DNA of 7,006 bases from an uncultured Clostridia bacterium. Lineage in GTDB: Bacteria > Bacillota > Clostridia > TANB77 > CAG-508. Of the stretch, positions 1 to 6,969 are shown one piece after another. A model generated the notes under the pieces. The model was not told the DNA's origin, made no database searches, and worked only from the letters and a program-made list of their open reading frames with translations. How positions within the stretch are numbered: the first letter of the stretch is position 1; every line of letters begins with the position of its first letter. The translations under genes were made by a program, and so were the position numbers. The stretch is taken from NCBI GenBank assembly GCA_947630155.1, contig CANRGM010000053.1, positions 1 through 7,006 of the forward strand, read 5' to 3'.

Positions 1-1310
1 AAATTAGCATTCATAGGCTGAAATTTCTTATTACTTGTTGAAATATATTTGGCTAATGCACCTATCATTGTATTTTGATTAAATATTTTTTTATTTTTAC
101 TCAAAATAGACTGCGAATTTTCTTCTTTAGAAACTAATTCTCTATACCTTAAACATGCGTTTATTCCGGCAACTAAGCCTGATGAAATGGATTCAACATA
201 CCCTTCAACACCTGTAATTTGTCCAGCAAAAAATATATTATTATTTTTTCTTAAATTATAAGTCTCATCCAATAGTTCAGGTGAATTAATATAAGTATTT
301 CTATGCATTACTCCATACTTTACAAACTCTGCATTTTGCAATCCAGGAATTAACTTGAAAACTCTTTTTTGTTCACCAAACTTTAAATTTGTCTGAAATC
401 CCACAATATTATAAATTGTACCTTCTTTGTTATCTTGCCTTAATTGTACCACAGCATATGGTCTATATCCTGTTCGTGGATCTGTAAAACCTACTGGTTT
501 CAATGGTCCAAAACGTAAAGTATCAATTCCTCTTTTAGCCATTATCTCTATTGGCATACAACCTTCAAAAATTTCCCTCTTTTCAAATTCGTGTAATTCA
601 ACAATTTGAGCATCAACAAGTTCATTTACAAAATTTTCATATTCATCTTTATTCATTGGAAGATTTATATAATCAGCATTTTTTAAATTTTTTATTCTAT
701 TCATCCATTCCTCAACATCTTCATCTTTTGCCCTTTCTTGGTCATATCTATCTCCCCAAAATGCTATATTCATATTTATTGTATCTTTTTCAATTATTGG
801 TGCTGCAGCATCATAGAAGTGCAATCCCTCATCTCCAGTAATATTCGCTATTTCTTTTGCTAGACAATCTGATGTTAGTGGTCCTGTTGCTATTATTACT
901 ATACCTTTCTTTGACATATCTTTTAAATGTAAATCATCAGTTCCAAATTCCTTATGTATTATTTCTATATTATTTTTTTCTTGTAATTCATGAGTCACTT
1001 TTTCTGAAAATTTTTCTCTATCTACAGCTAATGCTTGACCCGCTGGAATTGAGGTTTCATCTGCCATTCTTATTAATAAAGAATCTAATAAACGTAGTTC
1101 TTCTTTTAATAATCCACAAGCATTGGTTGGTAGATTTGATTTAAATGAGTTACTACAAACTATTTCTGCTAAATTTTTATTACTATGTGCAGGAGAGAAT
1201 TTTTGTGGTTTCATTTCATACAATCTAACCTTAATACCTCTTTTAGCAATTTGATATGCGGCTTCTGATCCTGCTAATCCTCCTCCTATAACTGTTATAA
1301 AATCATTCAT
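1..1310 (-). CDS. trmFO: TrmFO, methylenetetrahydrofolate-tRNA-(uracil-5-)-methyltransferase, C-terminus cut by window edge
   Basis: TrmFO is a cytoplasmic flavoprotein. It methylates uridine 54 in the T-loop of tRNA, taking the carbon from 5,10-methylenetetrahydrofolate and the reducing power from FADH2. Translating the minus strand from ATG at 1310 gives 436 open codons with no stop before the edge. Visible signatures are the FAD-binding GGGLAGSEAA (residues 9-18), EIVCSNSFKSN with Cys52, GPLTSD (143-148), FYDAAAPI (165-172), FEGCMPIE with Cys251, RPYAVVQLRQ, and the second FAD-contact region AGQITGVEGYVES (362-374). Cys52 and Cys251 match the two catalytic cysteines known in the family. 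The reading stops inside the conserved QPMNAN motif, so roughly 20-40 C-terminal residues lie outside. ATG 1310 has AGGA 8 nt upstream. The gene begins 23 nt after the SNF2 stop with no terminator between, so it is probably co-transcribed with it. The spacing between the two cysteines is longer than in Bacillus. The family call is very secure. Confidence 0.97.
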   Translation of the reverse strand, partial: MNDFITVIGGGLAGSEAAYQIAKRGIKVRLYEMKPQKFSPAHSNKNLAEIVCSNSFKSNLPTNACGLLKEELRLLDSLLIRMADETSIPAGQALAVDREKFSEKVTHELQEKNNIEIIHKEFGTDDLHLKDMSKKGIVIIATGPLTSDCLAKEIANITGDEGLHFYDAAAPIIEKDTINMNIAFWGDRYDQERAKDEDVEEWMNRIKNLKNADYINLPMNKDEYENFVNELVDAQIVELHEFEKREIFEGCMPIEIMAKRGIDTLRFGPLKPVGFTDPRTGYRPYAVVQLRQDNKEGTIYNIVGFQTNLKFGEQKRVFKLIPGLQNAEFVKYGVMHRNTYINSPELLDETYNLRKNNNIFFAGQITGVEGYVESISSGLVAGINACLRYRELVSKEENSQSILSKNKKIFNQNTMIGALAKYISTSNKKFQPMNAN

Positions 1311-1318
1311 AATTTTAT

Positions 1319-1327
1319 TCCTACCTT
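1319..1327 (-). promoter_or_regulatory. Ribosome binding site of trmFO
   Basis: The minus strand reads AAGGTAGGA ending 8 nt before the ATG at 1310. The AAGG and AGGA parts both resemble a Shine-Dalgarno sequence, with AGGA at the better distance. It fixes the start at 1310 rather than the out-of-frame ATG four bases further in. It lies wholly in the 23-base gap after the SNF2 stop codon, as expected for a gene translated from a shared transcript. Confidence 0.7.
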
Positions 1328-1333
1328 ATAAAT

Positions 1334-4300
1334 TTACTTAAATAAACTCATTATTTCATCTTTTGTCAACTTACTTATAAAAGTCTCCTTAGTTGAAAGC
1401 ATATTATCAATCAATCTAGCCTTTTTTTGTTGTAATTCATATATTTTTTCTTCTATAGAATTCTTAGTTATTAGCTTATAAACTTGAACATTTTTCTTTT
1501 GCCCAATTCTATAAGTTCTGTCTGTTGCTTGATTTTCTGCCGATAAGTTCCACCATGGATCATAATGAATTACCATATCTGCACCTATTAGGTTAAGTCC
1601 AGTTCCTCCTGCTTTTAGAGAAATCAAAAAAACTTTTATATCTGGATTATCATTAAATTCATCCACAAGTTTAATTCTATCCACAACCTTTGTTTCACCT
1701 GTTAATTTATAATATGATATATTTTCTTTCTTAAATTTCTCTTCAATTAAATCAAACATTGATGTATATCCAGAAAACAATAGTATCTTATGACCGCTTT
1801 GAATTGCATCTTTCACAATTTGTATGCATTGGTTTAATTTGCTACTTCCTCCTTTATAATTTTCTATAAACAAACTCGGATGACAACAAATTTGTCTCAA
1901 TCTCATTAATAAAGATAATATTTTAATTTGACTTCTCTCAAAACCATTTACAGATATTTCAGTTTCAATTTCTTCTTTTACTTGAGACATATATGACATA
2001 TAAATCTTCTGTTGTTCATCTTCCATTTCATTATTCAATATAGTTATTGTCTTATCAGGTAATTCTGTTAAAACTTCTTCCTTAACTCTTCTTAAAATAA
2101 ATGGTTCTATTAGCATTTTTAGTTTCTTCATTGCAGAATCATCCTCACCCTTTACAATAGGAGTTTCATACAATTCTTTGAATTTTCTATAACCAAATAA
2201 ATATCCAGGCATCACAAAATCAAATATTGACCATAATTCTGATAATGAATTTTCTATTGGAGTACCAGTTAAAGCATATCTAGTTTCAGCTTCTATCTCC
2301 TTTATAGCCTTAAAATTCTGTGTATTATTATTTTTTATGTATTGCGCTTCGTCTGCTATTATATATTTGAACTGGTAATTTTTTTCTTTATAAAAATCTA
2401 TGTCTCTTTTTAGAATATCATAAGAAAGTACTATAACATTGTAATTTTTTATTTGTTGTATCTTGTTTTTTCTTTCTTGAACATTTCCATTAATTAATAG
2501 AACCTTTAATGTAGGTGCAAATCTTTTTATTTCATTATACCAGTTTAAAGTTAAGGAACTTGGGCAAATAATTAGGCTTGCTTTTGGTAGATTAGCCTTG
2601 TTTTCAAAGCTTTCTACATAAGAAAGAATTACGCTTATCAATTGAATTGTTTTACCAAGTCCCATATCATCTGCCAAAACTCCTCCAAAATTATATGAAT
2701 CCAATGTTTTAAGCCATTTAAATCCTGTCTCTTGATAATTTCTTAAATTTGCATTCAAGGTTTTAGGCAATTCAAAACTTTCATCAATATTTTTATTATC
2801 AATTCTTTCGATTAGATTTATATAATTCTCATCTTTGCTTACATTCTTTATGTCCGAGTTTTTTAATAATCTATCTAAATATAAACTTCTATATATAGGT
2901 AATTTTATTTCTCCTTGCTCTATTTCTTTAAAATCTATGTCCAAATTAGTTTTTAAACTCTCAAAAAATTTTATAGTTTCATTTTCCTCTAAATCTATAA
3001 AATCTCCATTTTTCAATCTATGAAATTTCTTTTTTAACCTATATTTATCCATTATGTCTCTTAGTTCTGAAAGTTCAAATCCCAATCCATCAAAGTTTAC
3101 TTCTAATAAGTTATTTTCAACTCTTACTCCTATATTTGAAACTTTGGGCTGTTTTATTTGTCTTTGTTTAAATTCCTCTGTTGCCAAGACTTCAAATTTT
3201 CTCATATAAAATTCTATCTCATTAGATAAAAAATTATAAATTGCATCTTCATTTGTTAATATTAATCTCGAATTTTCTTTGTCTAACATAAATCCTGTTT
3301 TCAAAAATACATCAAGTGCTTCAGATTCTTTTAATACATCCTGTGCAATATTGATATTTTCTTGTTTTAATGGATTAAACTCAAAATCATCATAACAAAA
3401 TCTTACATCTGCAATTACATAATTATTTATATCATAGTCTAGATATAATTTTACATATAGTTGCTTTGGTATTACTTTTTCAATTTCCTCAGGATCTAGA
3501 GAATCATATTTAAGTGAGTTCTTTACTTTCGGATATATGATTGAAAATAATGTGGATAACTCACTTTTTTGTAACCTAATTTCTGTTGTAAAATTTTTTC
3601 TATACATTTTTAATAATTTTAAAGTAGTTCTATCAAATTCTTTTGAACACTTGTATATATTGTTTTTGTATTCAAAGTACACAAATTCTTTACCTTGAAA
3701 TATATTATATTCATATATATCTATATTAGGAATTAGCCTATATTCTTTACTATTTACTTCTTCTAATTGAAATTGAATATCTGGTTCTTCATCTACAAAA
3801 CACGCATCATATTCTGAATACTCTCTTTGGATTGTAAGAGTTCTTCCTTTAAATATCTCAAATAATTCATCAAACCCCGAATTTGAAACAGTTATATATG
3901 AATCACTCATATGCCTGCCATAATATCCATAGTCATCTGCTGCTTGATTAGCATATTTTATAATTTCTCCATATTTCATTATGTAATTTAATATTGGTAA
4001 ACTTTCTTCTTCAAAAGAAGATGCATCATGAATAAACTCTAATTTTAAGCCATATTTAAAATTTTCACCATTTAACATTTTTTCATAAAACTCTGGTAAA
4101 CTTTTTAATTTATATAATTGCTGCTCACCTATTTTAAACTCTAATTTTAGGTTAGAATTATATTTATCTATTAATAATTTAGGAACAATTTTTATATTTT
4201 TATTTTTTGACTTTCCCAAACTTTTATCATTATCGGTAAATGTATTATTATAGAATTCATTAACTAATTGCTTGAAAATTTTATAGTCTTTTGCATTTTT

Positions 4301-4675
4301 CATATTCTTTAATTCCTGTGTTGAATCACTTTCAATGTTTTGTTCAGATTTCTTTCCAGTAAAAATTCTAATATAATCTGGATTATTATCAAACTCCACC
4401 ATTGTAGCCACAATATGCTTACAAGCTGCATAATTTTTTTGATAGTCTGGGCAATCACATTTTAAATCTTCTAATTCATTATTTTGTACCTTAATATATA
4501 CATTATAACTATCTGAATTACCTTTTACCTTAGATTTAAGTTCAAAATTTTTACTATTCTCGTAAATAACTTTTGTTATATTCACTCTTCTTTTTGCAAC
4601 ATACTCCATTGCTTTTTCTTTACGTGTTGTACCTGCATCATAGCACAAATCTTCCAAAAGTTCTGGATTTACCAT
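1334..4675 (-). CDS. SNF2-family DNA-dependent ATPase/helicase-like protein with N-terminal SWIM zinc motif
   Basis: This 1113-residue protein is a superfamily 2 SNF2 ATPase, predicted to translocate on double-stranded DNA and remodel or strip bound proteins. The SWIM zinc motif is CDC...CKH (Cys73, Cys75, Cys85, His87). Residues about 110-630 are a long divergent region matching in position the bacterial SNF2-associated domain. The ATPase core follows: Q-like LRNYQETGFKWL (644-655), Walker A DDMGLGKT (669-676), Walker B DEAQ (775-778), motif III LTGTPIEN (802-809), EPFILRRVKEEV (857-868), motif IV ILLFSGYTSMFD (964-975), motif V KAGGTGLNLIGAD (1021-1033), HYDPWWN, and motif VI QATDRTYRIGQ (1049-1059) with arginines 1053 and 1056. 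All catalytic motifs are intact, so it should be active. The length fits the bacterial family. Start ATG 4675 is supported by GAGGGG 9 nt upstream. It has its own promoter and lies between topA and trmFO. The family is certain, but the cellular role (repair, transcription recycling, chromosome maintenance) is not known. Confidence 0.95.
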   Translation of the reverse strand: MVNPELLEDLCYDAGTTRKEKAMEYVAKRRVNITKVIYENSKNFELKSKVKGNSDSYNVYIKVQNNELEDLKCDCPDYQKNYAACKHIVATMVEFDNNPDYIRIFTGKKSEQNIESDSTQELKNMKNAKDYKIFKQLVNEFYNNTFTDNDKSLGKSKNKNIKIVPKLLIDKYNSNLKLEFKIGEQQLYKLKSLPEFYEKMLNGENFKYGLKLEFIHDASSFEEESLPILNYIMKYGEIIKYANQAADDYGYYGRHMSDSYITVSNSGFDELFEIFKGRTLTIQREYSEYDACFVDEEPDIQFQLEEVNSKEYRLIPNIDIYEYNIFQGKEFVYFEYKNNIYKCSKEFDRTTLKLLKMYRKNFTTEIRLQKSELSTLFSIIYPKVKNSLKYDSLDPEEIEKVIPKQLYVKLYLDYDINNYVIADVRFCYDDFEFNPLKQENINIAQDVLKESEALDVFLKTGFMLDKENSRLILTNEDAIYNFLSNEIEFYMRKFEVLATEEFKQRQIKQPKVSNIGVRVENNLLEVNFDGLGFELSELRDIMDKYRLKKKFHRLKNGDFIDLEENETIKFFESLKTNLDIDFKEIEQGEIKLPIYRSLYLDRLLKNSDIKNVSKDENYINLIERIDNKNIDESFELPKTLNANLRNYQETGFKWLKTLDSYNFGGVLADDMGLGKTIQLISVILSYVESFENKANLPKASLIICPSSLTLNWYNEIKRFAPTLKVLLINGNVQERKNKIQQIKNYNVIVLSYDILKRDIDFYKEKNYQFKYIIADEAQYIKNNNTQNFKAIKEIEAETRYALTGTPIENSLSELWSIFDFVMPGYLFGYRKFKELYETPIVKGEDDSAMKKLKMLIEPFILRRVKEEVLTELPDKTITILNNEMEDEQQKIYMSYMSQVKEEIETEISVNGFERSQIKILSLLMRLRQICCHPSLFIENYKGGSSKLNQCIQIVKDAIQSGHKILLFSGYTSMFDLIEEKFKKENISYYKLTGETKVVDRIKLVDEFNDNPDIKVFLISLKAGGTGLNLIGADMVIHYDPWWNLSAENQATDRTYRIGQKKNVQVYKLITKNSIEEKIYELQQKKARLIDNMLSTKETFISKLTKDEIMSLFK
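4415..4459 (-). other. SWIM zinc-binding motif of the SNF2 protein
   Basis: Residues 73-87 of the SNF2 protein show C-x-C, nine residues, then C-x-H (Cys73, Cys75, Cys85, His87). This is the SWIM pattern, a small zinc-binding module found in bacterial SNF2 ATPases and other proteins, thought to bind DNA or protein. The aspartate and proline after Cys75 (CDCPDY) and the KHIVA after Cys85 also fit the family. Zinc binding is inferred from the spacing alone. Confidence 0.9.
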
Positions 4676-4684
4676 TTCATTATT

Positions 4685-4690
4685 CCCCTC
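4685..4690 (-). promoter_or_regulatory. Ribosome binding site of the SNF2 gene
   Basis: The minus strand reads GAGGGG, followed by 9 nt and then ATG at 4675. This decides the start in favour of ATG 4675 over the nearby ATG at 4680, which is in another frame and closes after three codons. Confidence 0.75.
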
Positions 4691-4716
4691 ATTTTCCCTT
4701 AAATTTATAATTTATT

Positions 4717-4745
4717 ATTATAATATAATTCAACACTTTTCGCAA
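4717..4745 (-). promoter_or_regulatory. Sigma-A-type promoter driving the SNF2 gene and probably trmFO
   Basis: On the minus strand a -35 element TTGCGA (4745-4740, 4 of 6 consensus) is separated by exactly 17 bp from a perfect -10 TATAAT (4722-4717). Transcription would begin near 4710, giving a leader of about 30 nt that holds the GAGGGG ribosome binding site. It sits in the 94-base gap after topA. In such AT-rich DNA a TATAAT is common by chance, but the optimal spacing and position before a gene raise confidence. No rho-independent terminator is visible after topA, so read-through could add to expression. Confidence 0.65.
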
Positions 4746-4769
4746 TAGTATTTGTACGTTTTTCTATAT

Positions 4770-6821
4770 TTATTTCTTTCTTTTTCTTGTCTTCTTCTGA
4801 GTTTCATCCTTAACATCATTTGCTTCACTAGAATTCCATACTTCACCTATCTTTGGTTTATTCCATGATATATAATTACATTTTTCAGGGTTATTTTCAC
4901 ATATATAATAATTTTTTCTTCTTTTGGTTTTTCGTACTTGCACAACACCTCCACAACATGGGCAAGGTACATCAATTGTCTCTATAATTGGTTTTGCATT
5001 TCTACATTCTGGAAATCCTGGGCATGCCAAGAATTTTCCATATCTTCCATACTTATAAACCATCATTCTTCCACATTTGTCACATGGAACATCTGATACT
5101 TCGTCGACAAGGACAACATGTTCTAACTCTTTCTCTACTTTATCTAACTCTACAGAAAACGGTCCATAGAACTCTCTGATTACATTTTTCCAATACTGTT
5201 TTCCCTCCGCAATTTCATCAAATTCTTGCTCAATTTTGGCTGTAAACTCTACATTTATTATGTCTTTAAAATTTTCTGTTAATAATTTATTTACAACTTT
5301 TCCAAGCTCAGTAGGACATAATTGTTTTTTATCTTTTTCAATATATCTTCTTTCTAATATTGTTGTAATTGTAGGAGAATATGTACTTGGTCTTCCTATA
5401 CCTTTCTCTTCTAGGCTTTTAACTAGACTAGCTTCTGTATACCTAGCAGGTGGTTCAGTAAAACTTTGTTTTGGTTCTATCTTCTTTACATCAAGTTTTT
5501 GATTTATTTCTAAATCTGGCAATGTTATAATCTCGTCATTATCCTTATTATTATCTTCATCCTCCACATATAAAGTCATAAATCCTTTAAACTTTAGTGT
5601 TTGACCATTTGCTTTGAATATATAATTATTTACATCTATATCAACAGCAGTTGTATCATAAATCGCAGTTGCCATTTGGCTTGCAATAAATCTGTTATAA
5701 ATTAAATTATACAATTTATATTGTTCTGGAGTAAGTGAATTTTTAACTTTGTCAGGGCTTAATTCTACATATGTTGGTCTTATTGCCTCATGAGCATCTT
5801 GTGCATTTTGTTTTGTTTTATAAAATCTGTTTTCATAATATTTCACACCATAATTAGCTTCTATATATTTTTTGGCTGCCTTCCTTGCCTCATCAGATAT
5901 TCTTGTTGAATCAGTTCTCATATATGTAATCAAACCAACTGTTCCCTTTTCTGGTACACGAACACCTTCATATAACCCTTGAGCTATACTCATTGTCCTT
6001 TTTAAAGTAAAATTCAATTTCCTTGAAGCCTCTTGTTGCATTGTACTTGTTGTAAATGGTGGTGCCGGATTTTTCTTTTTCTCTGCCTTCTTTATATTTT
6101 TTACTATGTATTCTCCATCCTTTATTTCTGCTAAAATTTTATCAACTTCTTCTTGAGAATGAATTTCTAGTTTCTTGTCATTAATTCCATAAAATTTTGC
6201 GTCAAAAGCTTTTTTAGATTTATTATCTTTTAAACTTGCATATATATTCCAATATTCCTCTGGGTTAAATTCTTCTATTTCTTTTTCTCTATCACAAATC
6301 AATTTAACTGCTACAGATTGAACTCTACCAGCAGATAAGCCTTTTTTTACTTTTTTCCATAATAAAGGACTTATTTTGTATCCAACTATCCTATCTAATA
6401 CTCTACGAGCTTGTTGAGCATCAGTTAAATTCATATCTATTTTTCTTGGCTCTTTTATAGAACTTTGAACTGTTTCTTTTGTTATTTCATTAAAAGTAAC
6501 TCTACAAACACTATCCTCTGGTATTTCTAAAATATGAGCTAAATGCCATGCAATTGCTTCTCCTTCACGGTCAGGGTCAGTTGCAAGATATACTTTTTTT
6601 GCAATTTTTGCTTCTTTTTTTAATTGTTTGATCAAATCTCCTTTTCCACGAATATTAATGTATTCAGGTTCAAAATCATTTTCGGTATTTACCCCTAGTT
6701 TAGATTTAGGTAAATCTCTTATATGTCCCATTGATGCAAGTACTTTGGTACTTCCACCTAAAAATTTTTTTATTGTATTTGCCTTAGCAGGTGATTCCAC
6801 AATAATTAATTTATCAGCCAT
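4770..6821 (-). CDS. topA: DNA topoisomerase I (type IA), complete
   Basis: TopA relaxes negatively supercoiled DNA by cutting one strand through a 5'-phosphotyrosine link and passing the other strand through, controlling chromosome supercoiling behind RNA polymerase. The 683-residue protein starts with a Toprim domain (about 2-112), with Glu9 in IIVESPAKA and Asp82/Asp84 in TDPDREGEA binding magnesium. The core follows (about 128-555), with AGRVQSVAVKLI (165-176), the catalytic Tyr300 and Arg302 in GLITYMRTDSTRIS, QDAHEAIRPT (341-350) and EKGIGRPSTYSPTI (472-485). Two C-terminal zinc ribbons use Cys580/583/600/606 and Cys620/623/641/648. A lysine/arginine-rich tail ends the protein (KKTRKRKK). 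I chose ATG 6821 because AAGGAG lies 7 nt upstream; the TTG one codon earlier would give 684 residues but is less well spaced. The gene has its own promoter. Total length is near that of B. subtilis TopA, yet a third zinc ribbon expected from relatives is absent. Confidence 0.98.
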   Translation of the reverse strand: MADKLIIVESPAKANTIKKFLGGSTKVLASMGHIRDLPKSKLGVNTENDFEPEYINIRGKGDLIKQLKKEAKIAKKVYLATDPDREGEAIAWHLAHILEIPEDSVCRVTFNEITKETVQSSIKEPRKIDMNLTDAQQARRVLDRIVGYKISPLLWKKVKKGLSAGRVQSVAVKLICDREKEIEEFNPEEYWNIYASLKDNKSKKAFDAKFYGINDKKLEIHSQEEVDKILAEIKDGEYIVKNIKKAEKKKNPAPPFTTSTMQQEASRKLNFTLKRTMSIAQGLYEGVRVPEKGTVGLITYMRTDSTRISDEARKAAKKYIEANYGVKYYENRFYKTKQNAQDAHEAIRPTYVELSPDKVKNSLTPEQYKLYNLIYNRFIASQMATAIYDTTAVDIDVNNYIFKANGQTLKFKGFMTLYVEDEDNNKDNDEIITLPDLEINQKLDVKKIEPKQSFTEPPARYTEASLVKSLEEKGIGRPSTYSPTITTILERRYIEKDKKQLCPTELGKVVNKLLTENFKDIINVEFTAKIEQEFDEIAEGKQYWKNVIREFYGPFSVELDKVEKELEHVVLVDEVSDVPCDKCGRMMVYKYGRYGKFLACPGFPECRNAKPIIETIDVPCPCCGGVVQVRKTKRRKNYYICENNPEKCNYISWNKPKIGEVWNSSEANDVKDETQKKTRKRKK
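4773..5084 (-). other. C-terminal zinc ribbons and charged tail of TopA
   Basis: This part encodes TopA residues 580-683. The first ribbon is CDKCGRMM followed by KYGRYGKFLACPGFPEC, the second CPCCGG followed by ICENNPEKCNYISW. Each provides four cysteines for one zinc ion and is the kind of module that contacts single-stranded DNA or RNA polymerase in related enzymes. After NYISWNKP the protein turns into about 27 hydrophilic residues without cysteine, ending in a basic cluster. The ribbon assignments are secure; the tail has no recognised function. Confidence 0.85.
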
Positions 6822-6828
6822 CAATTTT

Positions 6829-6834
6829 CTCCTT
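6829..6834 (-). promoter_or_regulatory. Ribosome binding site of topA, decides the start codon
   Basis: The minus strand carries AAGGAG with a 7-nt spacer to ATG 6821, close to the ideal distance. The TTG at 6824, in frame one codon upstream, would have only 4 nt, so ATG 6821 is the preferred start. Confidence 0.85.
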
Positions 6835-6854
6835 TTTCATTTTTATACTTATCT

Positions 6855-6883
6855 ATTCTAAGCTATATGACTATATTTTTCAA
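6855..6883 (-). promoter_or_regulatory. Sigma-A-type promoter of topA
   Basis: On the minus strand TTGAAA (6883-6878, 5 of 6 consensus) and TAGAAT (6860-6855, 5 of 6) are spaced by exactly 17 bp. Transcription would start near 6848, giving a short leader of about 27 nt before the topA ATG, without room for a riboswitch. In other bacteria topA transcription responds to supercoiling; nothing in this sequence shows that directly. Confidence 0.7.
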
Positions 6884-6935
6884 GTACTATTTCGAATTTT
6901 TTAAAAATAAGTTTCAATCATATTTAACTTTTCAC

Positions 6936-6965
6936 TTGACAAATAAATTTAACATTATTTTTTAT
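6936..6965 (+). promoter_or_regulatory. Possible divergent promoter pointing out of the window
   Basis: The plus strand has a perfect -35 hexamer TTGACA (6936-6941), followed after 18 bp by TTTTAT (6960-6965, 4 of 6 of TATAAT). The -10 is weak and lies in an AT-rich run. If real it would read towards the right edge, where an ATG at 6983 opens a frame of only eight codons before the window ends and lacks a ribosome binding site. I list it because TTGACA is exact; the call is tentative. Confidence 0.25.
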
Positions 6966-6969
6966 GTTA
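6950..6969. repeat. Short AT-rich inverted repeat upstream of topA
   Basis: TAACAT (6950-6955) and ATGTTA (6964-6969) form a perfect 6-bp inverted repeat around an 8-base T-rich loop. It is too weak and too AT-rich for a convincing intrinsic terminator. It could be an operator half-site pair or chance. It lies about 65 bp upstream of the topA -35 element and overlaps the possible plus-strand promoter. Confidence 0.35.

Noticed and set aside
427..1144. Plus-strand open frames at 427-609, 551-841 and 857-1144
   Set aside because: They lie antisense to the well-supported trmFO reading frame and their translations are low-complexity, with no domain or ribosome binding site.
2835..3023. Plus-strand open frame antisense to the SNF2 gene
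   Set aside because: It has no ribosome binding site or recognisable protein features; the minus-strand frame is clearly coding.
1334..4675. SNF2 ATPase as part of an anti-phage system (DISARM-like or similar)
   Set aside because: SNF2 helicases occur in some defence systems, but no methyltransferase, nuclease or phospholipase-like partner is present and both neighbours are housekeeping genes.
4669..4692. Seven-codon open frame (MRGIMKW) overlapping the SNF2 start, and a similar eight-codon frame at 6814-6840 before topA
   Set aside because: Each begins at an ATG just before the ribosome binding site and ends just inside the gene. That pattern could suggest translational coupling, but neither has its own Shine-Dalgarno sequence and such short frames are expected by chance in AT-rich DNA.
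4746..4769. Rho-independent terminator after topA
   Set aside because: No GC-rich stem followed by a T-run is present; only a short GTAC palindrome and A-rich sequence are seen.
4988..5502. Plus-strand open frames at 4988-5179 and 5236-5502
   Set aside because: Both are antisense to conserved TopA core and zinc-ribbon sequence.
6628..6861. Plus-strand open frame overlapping the topA start
   Set aside because: It is antisense to the conserved Toprim domain and the topA promoter, with no ribosome binding site.
6895..6909. CodY-box-like sequence upstream of topA
   Set aside because: AATTTTTTAAAAATA differs from the 15-bp CodY consensus at three positions, including both central C and G, and is likely to arise by chance in such AT-rich sequence.
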